A DNA stretch of 64,000 nucleotides from Azadirachta indica (lineage: Eukaryota > Streptophyta > Magnoliopsida > Sapindales > Meliaceae): positions 23,990,177 through 24,054,176 of the forward strand of contig CM040441.1 of NCBI GenBank assembly GCA_022749755.1. The letters are read 5' to 3'. Both the position numbers and the translations under genes were made by a program. The notes under the pieces are model-generated. The model searched no databases, was not told the DNA's origin, and saw only the letters and a program-made list of their open reading frames with translations. Below, one piece after another: positions 10,870 to 22,680 of the stretch. The stretch's first letter is position 1. Every line of letters begins with the position of its first letter.

Positions 10870-13600
10870 ATTATGCCCAAAGCTCTTTTCTTAAAGCTCC
10901 CCATGATAAGGATCTCCCTCTTGACATAGCTTGCATCAATTAGAAAGCCAGTGAAGTTAATGCATGTACGTGTTAAGTACAAACTTTTCAAAAGTCAATG
11001 TCGACAAAGCTTTAGTAAAGAGATTAGCAAATTTTTCATTAGAATGTGTTGGTTTAACATTAATCTAGTGGTTTTAGTAGAGCTCATGAGTGTAGAGGGA
11101 CATTGATAATATATGGTTCATTTTGTCACTTTTGACATATCCTCTTCTAACTTGTGTAATTCAAGTAACATTATTTTTATATATTATTGTTGGACCATTT
11201 GTAGCAGAAGGTAGGTTACATATACTCTGAATGTAATGGATGACAAATCATAACCATATATATTCCCTGTTTGCTTTATGTAATGTTAAAATCTTAGAAT
11301 GGTTAGAAAAGGTAGCTACAAGAGTGCTTTATAAATGATCATAAGATTATTGTATTGTTATATATAACGACATAACCTATTCATCAACGAGCTTTATGAG
11401 AATTAGAAAGATAGATGGCATCTACATAACCAAAAGTCTTGAATTCTTGTTGGTTCATTGGAATACACACAATCCCAATTCTGTTGCTCTATGGGTAACA
11501 AAAAATATCTTTAATGTCATTCCTATGATGGTAAGTGGGTGTAGAACTAAATCTACCTAATAGGTTCACAAAGAATGTTATTTTTAGTCTAGTACATCAT
11601 ACTAGATACAATAAAACACGAATTATATCGAGATATGGTGCTTGTAGACCAAGTATCTCTTTATCATCTTTTGTAGGGTGAAATCAATCTTTCTTAGGGA
11701 TCGAGATATCGGAAAACTTTAGGGCACTTAATGGATGAGCCTTATCTATATTAAAAAGTTTTAAATCTTTTTAACGTAGACATATTGATGGCTAAATATT
11801 CCGTTATACTTGTACTCGATTTGCAGGTGAAACAATGTTTAGTTTTTCCCAAATTTTCACCTCAAGTTTTTTCTTCAAATATTCAACAACTTTTAGGAGC
11901 TATTTAAGAGTTCTAATTAAATACATGCCATCGACATATACAGCTATAATGGATAATCCATACTCGATTTTCTTTTGTAAATACATGTGGCATATAGAAT
12001 TATTGGTGTCCTTCTTTAATCAAATATTCACTTAAGCAATTATACCACATGCCCTCAGATTGTTTTAAGCTAAATAAAAATCGTTGTAAGTTAATTGAAT
12101 ACAAAATACAATCCCTTTATTTAAATGATTCAAGTATTTTGATTAATTAAGAAATTTTTATATAAATATTAGCGTCAAATGGCCTATGTAGATAAACTAT
12201 CATTACATCTATATAAGGCATGTCAAGTTTCTTTGAGACTGTCATCTTATTAAAAATTGAAATGTAATTACATCTATCATAGGCAAATGCGTTTCTTCAA
12301 AACCAATTTCAGGTCTCTGATAGACATCTTGAGCAACGAGTCATCCTTTGTACCTGATAATCTCATTATCTTTATTATGTTCCAATGAGTTTGACATTTT
12401 CAAGTGTTTGGACTATAGGTCTAAATACTTTACGTTTGGTAAGAGAAGTAAATTTTGGTTAAATTTGTTCTTTCTACTAAGGTCAATGATTCCTCTGTCC
12501 ATATTCATTTATAGTTTATGGATTGTAATCATCTCTCATAATTGTAGTAACTATTGCAAATGAAAATATTTTGTTGATAATTATTTTATTACGATCCTAC
12601 ATCACATGTTTAGATGCATGATTAGTAGACTTTTCTTTATTTCGAGTTTTTGTGCCACTTTAGGAGTTGATGCTTCTTTAAGAGCTTGGTCACTTTAGGG
12701 ACTTGTGCCATTTTAAGGATATATGTCGTTTCAAGAACTGATCACTTTAGGGACATATGTCGCTTTAGAGACTTATGTCTCTTGAAGAATTATTAGTTCT
12801 TCTAGAGCTAGTGATTTAGAAACTATATGTATAATTATTGCTTGAGCATTATTTTTAACAAGATCAAGATTTTTCAATCATTGTTTCAAGATCAAGATTT
12901 TTCATTAGCTGCCTTTTGATTAGATTATTCTTCAAGAACAATCACTTGAGTTAATATATTGGGTGTTGGTATATATGATTCGGTTAATCTTATAGTATCG
13001 ATAAATGCGTCTAGCAATTTATTTGTAATTTGCTAAAGTTGCACTATCCTTTGCACTTCATTTTTACATTCATTAGTGCAAGGATCAAGATAATACATAA
13101 TAGTTATTTTTCAAGAAATTATATGCCTCGCTTCAAAAAGCATTTTCTTTTCCCATAATGGTGGAAAAACTATCTCATCAAAGTGGTAATGCACGTAGCA
13201 TGCAATAAATATATCATTTATTAGGCGTTTAAAATATGTGATAATAGAATGTGAGCTAAAAACCAACATAAATCCCTAAATAACATTAAGGTCCTATCTT
13301 AATGCAATTTTGTGAGTGCTATAGGAATATATACAACACAACTAAAAGTGCATAGATGAGATATATCAAGTGAACAACTAAATACAAATTGCAATGCAGA
13401 ATATCGATGATAAGTAGTAGGTTTAAGCTAAATTAAAGTTGTAACATACAAAACAATGTGACCTTATGTAGAAATTAGTAATTGATATATAATAACAATT
13501 AGTTAGGGTCTTCTAATAAGTGATTCGGCTAATCCATTTTAAGTATGAACATATAGAACTAGATGCTTTACATCAATCTTTGCTGATGTGAATAGTCATC
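10870..13600 (-). pseudogene. Ty1-copia pol relic, 3' part (integrase C-terminal end, RT, RNase H), copy 1
   Basis: Read on the minus strand from 13600 downward, broken copia pol is recognisable in several frames. First is an integrase tail (VHT*NGLAESLIRRP at about 13500-13560), then DIFIACYVHYHFDE at about 13200. A linker with IPTPN-type spacer follows, then RT with LVAQ...PEIGFEETHLPMIDVITF at about 12290. Further RT segments are LKQSEGMWYNCLSEYLIKEG at about 12030, IIAVYVDGMYLI at about 11930 and LQIEYKYNGIF at about 11800. RNase H segments follow to the end. The RT YVDD box reads YVDG, and stops and frameshifts are frequent, so it cannot be functional. The upstream part of the same gene is at 20489-21360, separated by the MULE. 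Terminal LTRs were not recognised. Confidence 0.85.
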
Positions 13601-13609
13601 AAATACTTA
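13601..13609. repeat. Left 9-bp target-site duplication of the MULE, copy 1
   Basis: AAATACTTA on the left pairs with TTATACTTC at 20488-20496 on the right. In copy 3 the pair is AAATACTTT / TTATACTTT (7 of 9 identical). Nine bases is the canonical Mutator target duplication length. Confidence 0.6.
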
Positions 13610-14179
13610 GGAGGGGTTTTAAGACATACCTCCCTGAGGTTTAGGATTTTAAAACTTCGATGCAAGATTTGAAGAAAGACATACTTATCTCTCCTCTGAC
13701 CATCCAAAGCTGTTAGTCAAATATAAAATGACTATAATACCCTCATTCACAAAACTTGGAGAAGTGTATTTATTTGAGATGTAAAAAGTAAAAGGTAATA
13801 CAAAAAAAAATGAAATTTGTAGGCTAAGCGTTCACTTGCAATTGATTATAGCTGTGAAAAATGACCATATTCCCCTCTTCAATTGATTATCTAATCATAC
13901 ATTCATACATATATGAGCACATAGTAACTATATAAGGCTAAGGTAAAACTGTTTAAATAGTTCATCTTCTACCTTTCATCAGTAAAAAGAAAAACTTCTT
14001 CATATCTCAAATGCACCACCAACATATAAACACATCTTTTAGCATACTTACAACTACATTACCTACTGTAAATGACCTCTACCTCTTCAAATTTAGCAAG
14101 AAACTTATATAGTCAAAGGTCAAAGCAATTGAGGAGGGAAGTGAATGGATGGCTGGTAAGATTTAAGAATAAATAATGC

Positions 14180-14513
14180 ATGTGTAACAAGAAAGTTGCT
14201 ATAAGTATATTAGAATCAACAGCAAATCTAAATAAGTTTTATTATTGTTGCAAAATTGATGAGTGCAAAATTTTAAAGTTTTAGTGTTCATTAGCTGGAG
14301 AGTTTGAAGCTTGCTTATGGTTTAAAGAATCAAACCAACAAACAATGCTTGAGAAAGTGGATGATGTCCAACATCAAGTGGGTGAGGTAGCTAAAATCAT
14401 CATGAGTCAAATGTGCAAACATGCTAATGGTTTTCAATCAACCATGCTTCTCGTTTCAAACATACAATATGTATGTTAGCATTTTATATAGTATTTGCTA
14501 AATGTAACAAGTA
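14180..14513 (+). pseudogene. GRF zinc-finger/membrane-anchor ORF relic inside the MULE, copy 1
   Basis: In frame from ATG 14180 the product reads like the GRF-type zinc finger common in plant transposon-associated proteins: Cys near the start, then ESTANLNKFYYCCKIDECK. Codon 35 is TAG, where GRF fingers usually have an aromatic residue (F-x-W). After it the frame stays open through a predicted amphipathic segment (NQQTMLEKVDDVQHQVGEVA) and a C-terminal hydrophobic stretch (ITICMLAFYIVFA) ending in Lys. Copy 1 also lacks one T just before the hydrophobic segment, shifting the frame relative to copies 2 and 3. It is therefore a relic, probably of a small tail-anchored GRF protein carried by the MULE. 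Confidence 0.65.
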
Positions 14514-14537
14514 AAAAATACAATATTGAAATACTAA

Positions 14538-15930
14538 TAGGGCAACCTAAGAGAGGGGTGAAATGGTTTTTGAAAAAATTAACAAACTAAATATGTAACC
14601 CAAGTTTTATCCCAAGTAAATTAAATCTTCTAAATTGCAAAATAAAAATTCAATACAAAATTTAAATAAATAATAAATTAATTAGCGCAAATCAAATTCA
14701 AGTGTGTGAGAAATTGTTTGAAACAATTATAAACATAAATAAAGAGACAAGGAAAAGAAAAATCTAGCACAATGATTTTTACGTAGTTCGGCAAACTTCA
14801 ACCTACGTGCGTGCCTCCATGTCAACCGCTTAGGATTCCCTAATTGTGCCTTCAAATCCAAGGCAAACAATTACAATTCTAAGTACACTTCACGGGTGCC
14901 ACTCAAACTTTACACAAGAGGCCTTCACGGTTGGCTCTTTAACTTTTACAATTAAGTGACTTAGGGCGTCACTCAAACCTTAATACCACGTGTGTTTTTC
15001 TCACACTCAACCTCTCAAGAATTAAAATGAAAATACCTTAATAAAATAATTTTATCAAGGAAAGTATAGACACTCTTTTCAAAGAATGATACGAGTGATA
15101 TTTAGAGTGTATAATTGAATTTGAAATATAATTTGTAAGTCTTATTTTCAAATGAATTTTGCCTAGTATTTATAGGGGAAAAAAGAATATGACTATTACT
15201 AGTCGTTTATAACTGTTGGGACCAAAATTTGAAAATCTTGCATTTTAGTCCATTTTTTTAAATTTGAAAATCTTGCATTTTAGTGTAGTCACTATTACTG
15301 ACCATTTGAATTCAAATTCAAAATATAACTGTTAATACTATTTTACAGTTCATTGTGCATCGGTTTTCTTAAACCTCTACACTGTGCATTGGTTCGATCT
15401 GTTTTACCTAAACCAACAATGAACTAATTTTGATCACATTTGACTTTTAATAAGGTTTTAAAAACTTTGCAATTAGATCTATATATACTTAACTTTTAAA
15501 ATTTTCCAAATAGACCCTTTACAAAATCGTCCCTATAATTTCAAAATAATTTTTTTACAAAACCATAAATTTATTTTCAAGAGAAAATTGTTTTGTGAAA
15601 AATATTTTTTCTTAAAATACTATTGAAAAAAAAATATATTTTTAAAAATATTATTTTAATGTACTTGACGAAAAATATTTTTTTGAGCTTATTAGTGCGA
15701 ATTAAAAATCAATTCAAAAACACATTACAACAAATCACTTAATATTTGTGTCTTCAAATCTTCAAGCCTTTTTTTAAATTTGCTTTTGTTGAAAGCCTTG
15801 ATTTTAGATATACTTTTTATTTTTAAGTTGTATTCTAAATCTTTATGCTAAAAATATTACAAATAATATTACAAGAAGAATTTGATTAGTCAATGATATT
15901 AATGTTTATTATCATCAAAACAATGGATTA
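14538..15930. repeat. Nested non-autonomous repeat element inside the MULE, copy 1
   Basis: The stretch starts near GGGCAACCTAAGAGAGGGGT and contains the motif TTTTTACGTAGTTCGGCAAA. It ends near TATTATCATCAAAACAATGG. These motifs resemble the ends and leader of a widespread plant retroelement-like repeat that carries no coding region. Exact ends and a target duplication were not found, so element class and limits are tentative. Confidence 0.35.
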
Positions 15931-16829
15931 TGAGCCTTAAAGCGAACATACACTACATATTACTATTGTTATATATGCAATACTACTTAAAATGGTTGTA
16001 ATGTGCTTTTTTTCCTTGTGAATGCAACACTGTGATTTCATTCAGTGTAGTTCAAGTATGCAACATATTTATGCAATATTCAAATATGCAACCACATATG
16101 TTTAATCTTGTTAGAATAAGCATTCAACTAAAATAATCTCATCATTATAAATATACCGCCAGTGCAAAATGCATACAACTTTGACATTAGTAAGCAGTAA
16201 AAATTCCACCCAAACATAAAACATTAACAATGAGGAATATGAAATCAAATTACATAATCCAAGACTTACATTAATGTTCCAACCACAAGATTAAAAGTAG
16301 GTTTCCTATTGTACTTATTTACATCAAACAAAAATTGCAACTAAACATGCAATTCAAAGTTGAAAACAGCACATAAACTTAATTTCATTTACTTGTAGAA
16401 AGGGTAGATGATGCATCATCTAATTGTCCAAAATCAACAAACGTAGAATCATTTGTTATCTTAGCCAAAACATATGAACTGATCACAAGTCTTGTAGCCA
16501 TGATATCACCCTTGCCCAAAATGTTGAGTTCTTATATGTGTTGAGTATGTATCAAACTTGGTTGAGTTGGCTTATTACTCGCAAAATAAAAATGTCAGTA
16601 CATTTGAGAATTTTAAAGAAAGTACAATCTTGAAGAATTCACCTTATAGAACTAGCAACTTGAGGAGAATACCTGAGCCTATGTCAGTTTGAGTACTACA
16701 TTGTATGCTTGGATAACTTGCATTCACCACCAACTTGTTAATGTGAAACCTAGAGGAGAAAGGAAAAAAAATGTGTTGAGTAAGCCAAAATACCAACTAA
16801 AAATAGGATAATTAATAAACATGCACATT

Positions 16830-19250
16830 TGGATCAGGAATAACCTTTTTGTTACTTCCTTTGGTCTTCATTTTCTTTCGCACTTGCTGAGAACAAGTCC
16901 TTCGATTATGCCCCCACTCACTGCACAATACAAACCTAACAAAACAACTTCTCTTCATCTTAACCTCCTTACCTGACTATATTTTCCTTGTGGATTTGTG
17001 CGAATCCATGGCTAGTTGATCTTAAATGGCATAGGCTTAATACGCTCTTTGTATGTTTTTAAATAGTTATACTTGGTGAGGTAAGACTGCACCTATACCT
17101 CATAATCTTCTCTACGATCATCAATGTCCCTTAAAGCATGCATGCATATTGGGCTCGAAATCTTCCACACCACATAGTCACATTCTTTTTCCTCTCCATC
17201 TTGGTTGTTCACCTACACCTTATATAGTTTTCCATCCTCATACACCACATCCATATCTTTGCTTAGCTCTTTTAGCTTTATTATCCTTTCCTACACTATA
17301 GGTGGAATGAACCCATCCCATTTGTTGGCTTGTATGTACCCGTCAATTATCAAAGATACATGTGAAACACAACCAATCAACATTGAAACCACAACGGTGA
17401 AAACTGAGAACATAAGCAAATGCATTAATATATTGAGAACTTAAATCAGCAAAAAAAAAAGCTCAAAATAGCACTAGAAACGGCATAATAGATTCTAGGT
17501 AGAAATGACCACTTTTGGCACTAAGATAACATTGAAACAAGCTTAAAGCAACTCTAAAATAGCACAAAAACAACAAAAAAAATTCTGGGCATCAATGAGC
17601 AGTTTTGACACTAAAATAACATTGAAACATCACTAAAATAGCATTAGAAACAGCAATAGCATTGAAACAACATTAAAACAATTATAGAAACAGAAAAAAA
17701 AATTCTGGGCAGAAATAACCAATTTTGGCACGAAAATAGCATTGAAACAACATTAAAACAATTATAGAAACAACAAAAAAAAATTATGGGCAGAAATAAC
17801 CAATTTTGGCACCAAAATAGCATTGACATAAGCTCAAAATAGCACTAGAAACAGCAGAAAAAATTCTAGGTAGAAATGACCAATTTTAGAACCAAAATAG
17901 CATTGAAACAAGCTCAAAGCAACTCTAAAACAATCACAAAAATAGCAGAAAAAATTCTGGGCATAAATGAGTAGTTTTGACACCAAAAAAGAATTGAAAA
18001 AACACTAAAATAGCATTAGAAAAGCAGAAAAAATTCTGGGCAGACATGACCAATTTTGGCAGCAAAATAGCATTGAAACAAGCTCAAAATAGCTCTAAAA
18101 TAGCTTAAAAACAGCAGGAGAAATTCTGGGCAAAAATGACCAATTTGCCACTCTAGTTGCTCTGCTGTACAGTCAACATGTATTGTTTGAGTTTGTTGTA
18201 CGCAACTTTTATGATCACCCTAATAGCTCCAAAGTCTTAATCTTAGCTCTTTACAACCTTATGAGATGACATTTGACCTTAAACTTTCTCTTGAGCTCAC
18301 TTTTTATAACCTTATTATTTATGTTTGGATTTGCTCAATACAAGTGCAAGAACTAGACAGTAATCCAATTAGAAGTAGCTTTTCAGTTATAAAACAATCT
18401 CTTACTTGTATGTGTGCGATTGTATTTCTTGATCTCAAAACTCAACCTGTCCCAAGTAGGACTAGCATGCACTCTCCATTCGCAGCTTTCACCAGCACAC
18501 TTGCATGTTACTCTTGACTTCTCATTCTTCACCCTTTTCAATCTGAAACTATTCTTGATTGTAAATACTTTCAAAACTCTCCTAAAATCATACATTGGCA
18601 TACATGCTATATTCGAAATCCCCACTAATTTTCTTATATCTAATGGTTGATGCGCTATTAAATCCTTATCATTAGAGACATCACTATCACATCCACACTT
18701 ATAATCTTCGATAATTGTATCCCCATCATTATCTCTATGCACAAGCAAATAATCATATGAATTAAATGCATACCAACCATAATTTGTAGCTTGTTCTGCT
18801 TCCTTATTTATCACTTTTGTAGGCAAATGATCTTCGCTTACTAGGGTCACCTTCAATTTATCTTTAATGCACAACACTGGTGGTTTATCAGTAACTTCAT
18901 CTGTTGCATCTTTATAACTTAGTAAGCATTTGAGAAGGACTTGTTTATTTTTAAGGCTACTGTCAATTTTTTACAAGTCTACTACTGTATTTGGCATGAC
19001 TCTCGCAACAGTAAGGTCATCCATCTCATAGTCATTAACTAAACCATCAAATTGGTTTGGAATGGTTTATTGAGGAAAAGGAGATTGGACTTCTACAGAA
19101 TGGCATGCTTTGGAGCTTGGTTGGTTGGCTAAAATATGTATATAGTTGTATCATTTGCCATCTAACTCCTTGAAAGCATACAACAAATCAGCATCGCTCT
19201 TTAAAACCATCTTGTTATCGGACCAAGGAAACTCCACCTGTAGCATGACA
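16830..19250 (-). pseudogene. MURA/MuDR-type transposase relic, copy 1
   Basis: Minus-strand relic of a Mutator transposase with recognisable ends. The N-terminal part is at about 19250-19130 (VEFPWSDNKMVLKSDADLLY, then FKELDGK). The MuDR DNA-binding region lies at 18383-18877 (164 open codons, with VLKVFTIKNSFRLKRVKNEK and CKCAGESCEWRVHASPTWD). The C-terminal SWIM zinc finger is at about 17136-17200. A CCHC-type knuckle, LCSEWGHNRRTCSQQVRKKM, is at about 16860-16930. The MULE catalytic (DDE) domain expected between DNA-binding region and SWIM finger is absent; its place is taken by a minisatellite. The first SWIM CxC pair reads CDYVVW, so one zinc ligand is lost. It cannot encode an active transposase. 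Confidence 0.8.
17455..18150. repeat. 80-90 bp minisatellite within the MULE transposase relic, copy 1
   Basis: About eight imperfect units, each marked by ATTCTGGGCAGAAATGACCA and followed by TTTTGGCACCAAAATAGCAT. Landmarks sit at about 17491, 17581, 17701, 17782, 17862, 17953, 18032 and 18122, mostly 79-92 bp apart (two larger steps of 90 and 120). On the minus strand it gives Cys/Phe/Leu-rich repeats without stops over short stretches; these are not treated as genes. Confidence 0.85.
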
Positions 19251-19281
19251 CATTCCCATTCATTACATACAATACTATACC

Positions 19282-19339
19282 TATAAATGTATTAAGTATC
19301 ATCCCATTACTATAAATGTATTAAGTATCATCCCATTAC
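19282..19339. repeat. 29-bp tandem duplication unique to copy 1
   Basis: The unit TATAAATGTATTAAGTATCA plus TCCCATTAC occurs twice in a row here, once in copy 2 and not at all in copy 3. Confidence 0.9.
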
Positions 19340-20377
19340 TACCTTAGATTATACGATTCTGGACACACCCTTGTATGTTATCGAGCTTGTTCCAAATTGT
19401 ACATTAAATGTTAAACTTTTTCACGCTACAAAGTAAACAAAGTATGTTAAATGTACAAACAGTAACTTAAAGAGCATATTGCTCAACCATGTTCTTATTT
19501 CAAGCAAACATAACACTTCACAAAACAACATTTTGCTTCTTTCATCCTTCTTGGGGGTATTGACAATATAAAAGTTTCATGCATCATCAACATATATCCC
19601 ACGTAATCACAGCTTCATAAAGCTATATTACCAAAAATTTGAAAATAAAGCAACCTAGAAACATTGAAATAACGTGTATATGTGTCAATGTGACATAACA
19701 TAAATTCTTAATACCTTGTTAACATTTATTTGTTAGGACTAACGAAGGAAAAGAAAAAATTAGAACACAAACCAACTGAACAACACTTTGTGCAAGCATT
19801 CTCATTAATTGTACCTAGTCAATTGAACAATTCATAAATATAACAGATGCATATATCTTATAGAAAAAATACCTCGTTTTATCTTAAATGTACCCAAAAT
19901 TACCATAAATGAGAATGCATGTTCATTGTTACCCAAAAACTAACTAAAGTACAAGTACGCATGGATTTAGCCAAGGATTTACCTGAACTGACATGTGGAT
20001 TCCATTTAACAAAAGTTGTTTTTTATTACGACTAAACTGCCTTGAAATCGTGATTTAAACAAAATATTGAACAATAGCCTAAATTGTCCTTCTTTCTCAC
20101 TAATTATATACCCATTAGCATAAATAATGGTGCAAAATGAAGAGTTCTTTCCCTCTATTAATCAATTCCTCCATCTACATTGCAATTGCTACCTTTAAAT
20201 TGACATCCTATGATTTGACGCTTTAACATTTTGTCTAAAATTTGCTTTGAAATTTCTATTTCTATCATCATTTCCCCATAGCAAAGCTTATATTTTACAA
20301 CTGAAACTTGTGTCTTTGATTGAAACAAACTTAAAAGAGTAAAGTTATGTGTTTTTACTACTTTGCATTTAATTGTA

Positions 20378-20487
20378 AAGTTAGACTAACAGCCATGAAT
20401 GGTTGAAAGGAAGGCAAGCATGTATTTCTTCAAACCTTATATGTAAGTGTTAGAGTCCTAAACCTCAAGGGAGTATATGTTAAAACC
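20378..20487 (-). repeat. Right terminal inverted repeat of the MULE, copy 1
   Basis: The reverse complement aligns with 13610-13722 over about 110 bp with several small gaps. Shared blocks are GGTTTTAA, GAGGTTTAGGA, TTTGAAGAAA, ACATRCTT and GCTGTTAGTC. Confidence 0.75.
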
Positions 20488-20488
20488 T

Positions 20489-21360
20489 TATACTTCAAAG
20501 TAAACTCCCTAACAATATTCAAACATATATTCTTGATTGGTTGATAAAAAAATTGTGCCCTTAACTTGATAATATGTGCTAGCAATCTAACAAATGCAAC
20601 ATTATATGTAGATAAACTATCGAGTATATGCATTAATTAAGACATAAAGTAGCAAAATGGTCCACTAGATTGGTGAATTGACTTACAAATGTCTCCTTGA
20701 ACTCTAAAAACTATGAAAATTGAAATCCAATTTTATGGGAATGGTTTAACCACTAATTTTTTTTGTGAAGAAGCGGTACAAATATTTTCATTACACAATA
20801 GAATCTTCTGGTTTTTTTATAGGTGTCTATGAGAATTTTTAATAATTCTATGTATTATTATAGATTTGGATGATTAAGACGGTCATGCCATAACATAAAC
20901 ATTTTCTAATCAATGAACTTCTGGCTCAGTACTATATAGCTTTCAATTGCATTTATAATTGTATAACATCGTCCGTATGACAATACTAGAAGTTTTTCCA
21001 ATATACATTTTTTATGTGAGTCATTAAAACTAATGCAAAGATATTCCACATTGTTCTCATTTAAAGTCTCATTATCATATCTATTTTGGGCGAATATCTT
21101 TAAAGTAAGTAATTGTTTGCTAGATTTTCTTAAACACAGGACATTATGAATATAATCTAGTTTCATTTGCTAACAAGATTGAGACTCTCCCGAAACCTTC
21201 TGTCAAGTCTACAAAACTTGATATGGTATTTACCTTAACTTTCATCATATATAATTCTGAGAAATAATTCTTATCCCAAAAAATAGTCATCTTGAAAAAG
21301 TAGTGTGCATAGTTACAATGGCAACTACGTGTACTTTCCAACTCTCTTTTTCAAAAGACA
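20489..21360 (-). pseudogene. Ty1-copia relic, 5' part (protease, GAG-pre-integrase, integrase start), copy 1
   Basis: Minus strand. The protease region (starting near 21341) and GAG-pre-integrase region read VKVNTISSFVDLTEGFGRVSI, NETLNENNVEYLCISF and KKCILEKLLVLSYGRCYT, typical of plant copia polyproteins. The integrase core follows at about 20630-20500 (FVRLLAHIIKLRAQF ... NIVREFTLKYK). The reading stops at 20488 at the MULE edge and resumes at about 13600 with FDDY...SAKIDVKH. The protease Asp of the V-D-S/I-A motif is Ala in this copy. No gag with zinc knuckle was found upstream; 21360-22250 is AT-rich and may be LTR remains. Confidence 0.8.
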
Positions 21361-22250
21361 TAACTCTCTCTTAATGTCCACATCCTTTTATAAGAAAATT
21401 TATATCAGTTATCATGATAGTAAAATACATAATATAAAAATATTATGACAAAATGGTAATAAAGGGCAAAATATAAAAATGCAATAGTTAAATTATAAAT
21501 GATATGAATATTGCCAATAAGAAAACATCAAGATGAATATTATTAATAAAATAGTTTCAATATTCTCTTTATTTTTATAAAAGCATATGATAAGAATTTA
21601 TTAGATATTTTAGTATACTACAGTGCATATCAATTCATGCCATGTTAGTGACAAAATTTATCACGTTTTAAGCATTCCATTTCTGGTGATTGAGTATAAT
21701 TATGTTCTATCATTGTAAGATTTATAATCACTATTAGGGCAATAATATATCTATTTTATCATTTTATACAACTTCTATATATATGATTTCATTCACTTCT
21801 CGGAATGATAAATAAATAAACGTGATAATAACTTCATATATGAGGTATCCATAAATAAAGTATAACTATATTCAGTACTAAAGTTTACAATCCTTCATTT
21901 ATATCTTTACTTTAGGAAATTACGTTCCAATAGTAGTTGTATTAATTATGAAAAAAAAATCATAATTTCAACTATCATTTCGAGATATTTTCCTATAATG
22001 GTGCATTTTGGATCTATGACATGAAAATAAATTTCAGCGTAACCCATAAAAAATATATTAAGAACTTTAGATTCTAAATTATGACCTGTGTTCATAATTT
22101 TACATTCTACTTTAGTAAATTAATTTAGAACTTTAAGTTCTAACATAATAATTGTTGTCTTGAGCATCAGGTTCTGATAGAGTATCAATTTAAGAACTTC
22201 AAGTGATAGAGTATCAATTTAACAACTTCAAGTTTTAATTATCAATTTAA

Positions 22251-22680
22251 GATTTCACATGGTATTTAGTTCAGGGTTCATTCCAATTTTTCGAAAAATC
22301 AAAATTTTTGGGTGCGATTCCGATACTAGCGCAAAACACTTGGCCTAAACAGAAATTATTATTATTATTTTTTAATTTTTAGCATTAAAACAACATCATT
22401 TAGTAAAAGGTAAACAATTTTTTTTTTAAACAAATAAAACAAAAAAGAAACCGCTTGGAATGAAAAAATTAGAACCCGAAAAATTGGATTATACTAGACT
22501 AGAATCAATGGTTTTGGTCTGGTTTTGATATTCAATTCAATTTTGATCCGATTTCATGTTTATATTTTATTTGGTCTGGTTCTAAGAAACAGAAATTTTT
22601 AGAAATTCAAAATTTTCGATCTAATCCAATTTAGGTTAAATTCAGACCGAATCGGATCGTGTCCACCTCTAAAATATTTA
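22251..22680. repeat. MITE-like repeat between copia relic and prolamin gene, copy 1
   Basis: AT-rich element ending in a GGTCTGGTTTTGAT ... GACCGAATCGGATCGTGTCC region, a texture common to plant hAT-type MITEs. Relatives are at 37215-37650 and, in part, 10351-10605. Copy 3 of the array stops at the same point where this element begins. Confidence 0.4.

Larger units (their letters stand above)
13610..20487. mobile_element. Mutator-like element (MULE) inserted in the copia integrase, copy 1
   Basis: An element of about 6.88 kb bounded by inverted repeats at 13610-13722 and 20378-20487. Both arms, read inward, run GGTTTTAAxAxATACYxCC, GAGGTTTAGGA, TTTGAAGAAA, then GCTGTTAGTC. Flanking DNA shows a 9-bp degenerate duplication, and the copia integrase reading resumes exactly across it. 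Inside are a GRF-type relic ORF (plus strand), a further repeat element, a MURA-like transposase relic on the minus strand and a minisatellite. The element is non-autonomous now because the transposase lacks its core. Confidence 0.85.

Noticed and set aside
11835..12563. Plus-strand ORFs 11835-12035 and 12348-12563 and their copies at 26765, 27278 and 41715
   Set aside because: They lie opposite the minus-strand copia RT relic; the copia match on the other strand explains the sequence.
17644..17829. Cys/Phe/Leu-rich minus-strand ORFs in the minisatellites (also 32386-33104, 47255-48020)
   Set aside because: Open frames follow from repetition of a stop-free 80-bp unit. They begin and end arbitrarily and vary between copies.
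17455..18150. CRISPR array
   Set aside because: The units are imperfect, contiguous and without unique spacers, in a plant nuclear context; this is a minisatellite.
18266..18650. Plus-strand ORFs opposite the MuDR DNA-binding region (also 33307-33751, 48372-48662)
   Set aside because: Antisense shadows of the transposase relic.
22140..22250. Possible copia LTR or primer-binding site
   Set aside because: AT-rich direct repeats (AGTATCAATTTAA) are visible, but no TGGTATCAGAGC-type site and no matching LTR at the other end of the relic were found.
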